The notes beneath the pieces are model-generated. The model had not been told where the DNA came from, searched no databases, and was given only the letters and a program-made list of their open reading frames with translations. Of a stretch of DNA of 27,049 bases, positions 21,401 through 27,049 are shown in pieces (the first letter of the stretch is position 1; every line of letters begins with the position of its first letter). A program made the position numbers and the translations under genes. Location: the NCBI GenBank assembly GCA_009602725.1, contig WELB01000011.1, positions 173,241 to 200,289 on the forward strand. Reading direction: 5' to 3'. Source of the stretch: Spirogloea muscicola. Taxonomy: Eukaryota > Streptophyta > Zygnematophyceae > Spirogloeales > Spirogloeaceae.

Positions 21401-24400
21401 GCTCTACCATTCGCCTGATGCTATCCCACGATTTGCTTTTTCTCGAGGTTGACTAAGTCCCATGCTAAGATCTATGCCTGATATGATGCTGATGCATGCT
21501 GCACGGCTGCTGCACTGCAGTGTCTCATCATGGGCAATCGCAAAGACATCGACGAACTCTCTGGGAGTGCACAGAATGTCTTGACAGGAGTTCTTAAATT
21601 GATTGATAAGTACGATCTGTATGGCCAAGTTGCATATCCGAAGCGCCACAAGCAGCCTGAGGTTCCACTCATATACAGACTGGCTGCAAAGACAAAGGTG
21701 AGAGAATAATCTGATGTGTTTATTGAGCATTGCATTTGGACTATGTTGTGCCAGGGATCCCATTCCAGCAGCAGATAGCAAAGGTACATAAATTATCATC
21801 GTCGTAGAACATTGGCAGATAAGCTTTACTTCATGGACAGAAGAGCAGACACCACCTACTTTGACATGTTGACCTTGACTGAACTCTGATGTTGGTGCGT
21901 TGGGTGCTTCAGGGTGTCTTTGTCAATCCTGCGCTTGTGGAGCCTTTTGGTCTTACCCTGATAGAGGTTACTGACCAGCACATGCTGATGCTTAAGGCAT
22001 CTGTCTGACAGGGTTGTAGGCTTGGCTTTGACTTAGATGTATTCCTGTGGCCCTGTCTCCTGCTCATATTCAGAGCATTGACCAGAATATTTGCTCTGGT
22101 GTTACCATGAGGTCAACGGTTACCATGAGATCAACGCGTTTGACAGCAGCTCACTGAGACCATTGTAAGCTGCCTACTGAGATCCATTGCGACTGAAATT
22201 TTGTAGGCGGCAGCATATGGCCTTCCAATGGTGGCCACGAAAAATGGAGGTCCTGTGGATATCCAGAGGGTGCGTGTGCAGATTATGCAGAGTGGTCTGT
22301 TAGTGAAATGGGAATTTTATATTGACTCAAATTAGTTTGGGCAGCTATCTAGTAGCTCAGTGGTCCGACACCAATGCCTCTACTGCAGTTGCACTTGAGC
22401 TGCCAGATTATTGCAGTGATATGGAGGTGGTCTAATTCTTGTGCATTGGGCATGCTGCTTTCTTAAATCTAGCTTGTATTCTTAATATGGATGTACAGCA
22501 TAGCCATGCTACAACAATGCAAGCTTGCATATCTTTGGACAACTGACAGCCTGTATTCTTGTCCTGAACTTCAGACATTGAGCAATGGACTTCTTGTGGA
22601 CCCTCATGATGACAAGGCCATCGCAGAAGCACTTCTGAAGTTGGTCGGTGATCGTAAAATGTGGGTCGAATGCCGAAGAAGCGGCTTGCGTAACATCCAT
22701 GCCTACAGTTGGCCAGAGCACTGCCGCACTTATTTGTCGAAGGTAGCCATGTGTCGTATGAGGCACCCGCAGTGGCGGTCCGATCTGGACACTCAAGATA
22801 CGGAGTCGGCCACAGATTCGTTGAGAGGGATTGGAGACCTGTCCCTTCGCATGTCGCTTGATGCAAGGGGTTCCCTCAAAGCCCTGGATATGGAGAAGCT
22901 GCTCCTGGAACGAGGCACGAGCTTGAAGCCAGGTCTCAAGTCCATGCAAGAAGAAGACCCCTCTGAGGACCATGCAGCAGCACAGCAGCAGGGCAATGCA
23001 AATGCAGCTGGGACTGTAGGATCTCACCTCAAGCAGAAGAGTAGACTGTTCGTTGTGGCTGTGGACGACTATTCGTCAAGTGGAGAGCAGAAAGGTGGCC
23101 TGCTGAGTGGGATCCAAGCAATGCTACAATGTCAAAAGGATGGGAAGCTGGGCAAGGATGTTGCTGTAGGAGTAGCGACTGCCTTGGTGGGGAGGGAGGT
23201 GCTGGACTTGCTTGAGAGGGCAGGTGTGTTAGTCCAAGAGATAGATGTGCTCATTGCTGGAAGTGGCAGTGAGCTCTATTACCCTTCAGCAGTCGCATCA
23301 ACGGAGAGCGGGAAGGGTGGACCTTTGGTGGTGGATCCTGACTACGCCGCGCACATCGAGTACCGGTGGGGAGGTGACGGGCTCCGGAGGACCATGGCTC
23401 GGCTCACGTCAGGAGAGGCTGAGGGGTTGGAGGGACGCAGTAAGAGGGCCCTGATTGAGGAGTCCAGTCGCTGTGGACAATGCCGCCTTGTGTACAGGGT
23501 CAACGATCCTGGCCAGGTATGTCCTTCATCACTCTTAGCCTACTGGCATTTGACTACAGAAGGGTAGAGCCGTGCAGCAGGTGACTACATCTGTTGTGGT
23601 ATGCATTGTTGCTGTTGCGGTGTGCATCATTGATCCGGTTTTCAAGGGTACTGTGCGAGCTGCTCACTGTCTCCACTCTTTCTTTGGCAGGCTCCGACGC
23701 AGGAGGATCTTAGGAAGAAGCTTCGTATGCGTGGTCTGCGCTGCCATGCCATCTACGTCCGTGGTGACGCGTTCCTGCATCTGCTACCTCTTCATGCTTC
23801 TCGTGCCCAGGCCCTCCGGTATCCCAGCATTCCTTCATAAAGTCTAGTATTACTGGAGTCAAGCAGTCTTTTGTTGGCCAAGACACTCACCAGATGTGTT
23901 GTTTGCCCCCACCCTGGAAAGTAGAGTGCACATCCCTTTTCTGAAGTCAACTCCATGTTCATGACATCCTTGCAAAGGATGTAACGAGTTCCATATTGCC
24001 TGCTCAAGGAACTGCAGGATGTTGAAGCAACCTTTCTGTCTGTGGTGTCTTATGTAGGCATTGTCTTAGTACACCCCTCGAAAATTTGTCGCCAGTTTTT
24101 GGCCTCCTAGGTAGATGTGAGAGCACTGTTCAGCAGTGTCACTCTGTGATGCTCAATGCAGGTATCTCTTCGTGCGCTGGGGTTTGGAGCTGAGTCGAAT
24201 GGTCGTGCTCGCTGGCCCCAATGGCGACGGCGATTACATGGAGCTCCTTCCGGGCCTGCACGGGTCCATTGTCCTGCAATCTGCCGCCTCAGAGGAGTCC
24301 GCGTCAGAGACTCCCCTGCACCCAAAATCGGACGAGGGCGTCTTTGAGTTGGCAAACGTGGTCACGTTGGACTCTGGCCCCACCTCTGACGCCATAGTTG

Positions 24401-24438
24401 AGGGGCTCGGCAAGCTGGACTCATCTCGGAATCAATAA
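18431..24438 (+). CDS. SPS: Sucrose-phosphate synthase
   Basis: The enzyme makes sucrose 6-phosphate from UDP-glucose and fructose 6-phosphate in the cytosol. Exons are 18431-18616, 18833-18922, 19068-19285, 19623-19686, 19889-20326, 20471-20716, 20889-21047, 21197-21328, 21521-21697, 21913-21966, 22207-22269, 22575-23516, 23691-23818 and 24162-24438. All introns are GT-AG, phase 0 except numbers 3 and 13 (phase 2). The 1057-residue product has normal length for plant SPS. It begins [16 protein letters not shown]. The GT-B fold shows [20 protein letters not shown] (from 165), [37 protein letters not shown], and [10 protein letters not shown] with the retaining-transferase E-x7-E at 580/588. 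From about 765 comes an SPP-like domain ([27 protein letters not shown]). It lacks the DxDxT nucleophile, as in plant SPS, so it is probably not a phosphatase. The three regulatory serines known from spinach are not conserved. Confidence 0.98.
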
Positions 24439-25118
24439 CCAGCTGTAACAATTGAGCAACAGCACGGCGTTACCTTCCTGAGAAGCAGTCCTCTGCTTCT
24501 GTCTGTGTTGTGTAACGAGCTTCGGCCACAAGGCTGCAGGCGTCGGTGACGTATGCTTTTCCATTCACTGCTGAGCACCCTCTCCCCGCCTCCCTCGCAT
24601 TTCCTCCTCCCTCGTATGCGTCCATGTTATAAGGTGGCTGCTCTCCACACGTTCATGCGGAGCCTGGACTGCTGGAGCAGGCTCGCCAGACACCTCCAGC
24701 TCCAGCTTCCCAGCTCCGGCACGTGTGACAAATTGAGCTTGCCTCCTGGAGTGTCTCAACATATGTGCATCTCCCGCCAACTTTTTGGTGTGGCTTTGAC
24801 TCGTCTCATTTTGGCAGTCAGGCTTTATATGCACAGCAACTGCTTGAAGGTTTGCAAGGAAAATTGCATTCAGAACAAATTGGACAAATGCTGAGATCAA
24901 CAGTTGCCTGAGCTTGGTAAGTCGGCTTGCAATTCTCATCGTGGACATAAATAATCATATCATTCAAGCATAAGCAATTTAGCTCTGTGCTTCTAATCCA
25001 GTCCAGCTCAGGAGTTTCGGAATGGTGCTGCTTTAGTGAGGCCCAACAAGCTGCATGAGCCAGGGGAGGTTCCTACAGCTTCCTCAACAGCGCTGAATCA
25101 TGCAAATAGCCGCCAATG
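24439..25118. other. Convergent intergenic region between SPS and the JmjC gene
   Basis: These 680 bp between two stop codons facing each other must hold both 3' UTRs. TGTAA occurs at 24443 and 24511 downstream of SPS; this is the polyadenylation signal of chlorophyte algae, but the pentamer is common by chance. Open stretches at 24553-24894 (plus) and 24565-24948 (minus) overlap and are unrecognised. Confidence 0.5.

Positions 25119-27049
<1,931 letters not shown>

Noticed and set aside
22432-23027. Minus-strand ORFs of 144 and 172 codons
   Set aside because: These are antisense shadows of SPS exon 12, which is clearly coding on the plus strand.

Overview
This window reads as nuclear DNA of a green-lineage eukaryote (Viridiplantae). 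It holds intron-rich genes with GT-AG introns of roughly 65 to 800 nt, a plant-type sucrose-phosphate synthase, a chloroplast-type elongation factor G and a cytosolic ribosomal protein uS19. A degenerate interstitial TTTAGGG-type telomere repeat is also present. The high GC, GCC-rich simple repeats and alanine-rich leader would suit a streptophyte alga, an early land plant or a trebouxiophyte-like green alga. I cannot decide between these from the sequence. Two single Ns (6675, 12320) and a terminal run of 124 A show that this is draft assembly sequence.

Layout: 1-2150 holds a repeat-family fragment and a GCC minisatellite but no recognisable gene. 2151-6735 (minus) is chloroplast EF-G in nine exons, every one of its eight introns in phase 0. 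About 7.1-13.0 kb is a transposon graveyard. Related blocks recur there in direct and inverted orientation, and two copies carry a decayed antisense ORF resembling the C-terminal tail of reverse transcriptases. Inside it lie an unrecognised two-exon gene candidate (8851-9273, minus) and an orphan CXC (TSO1/tesmin) exon (12437-12635, minus) beside the second N. 13137-15398 (plus) is a three-exon F-box/leucine-rich-repeat protein. 15838-16463 is a tandem repeat of three units of about 208 bp. 16688-17541 (minus) is RPS15 (uS19) in four exons. It shares an 889-bp divergent intergenic region with sucrose-phosphate synthase (18431-24438, plus, 14 exons, 1057 residues). Convergent to SPS, 25119-26925 (minus) is a KDM8/JMJD5-like JmjC oxygenase whose 5' end is cut off by the poly(A) run.

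The genes do not form a pathway: plastid translation, cytosolic translation, sucrose synthesis, probable ubiquitin targeting and a JmjC oxygenase are simply neighbours. Exon joins were made by hand from reading frame, phase, splice dinucleotides and family conservation; no alignment was run. I found no clearly new biological system. The points most worth checking are the SPS lacking all three land-plant regulatory serines, the small gene inside an inverted-repeat-bounded segment, the repeat family itself, and the places where the assembly damages genes.
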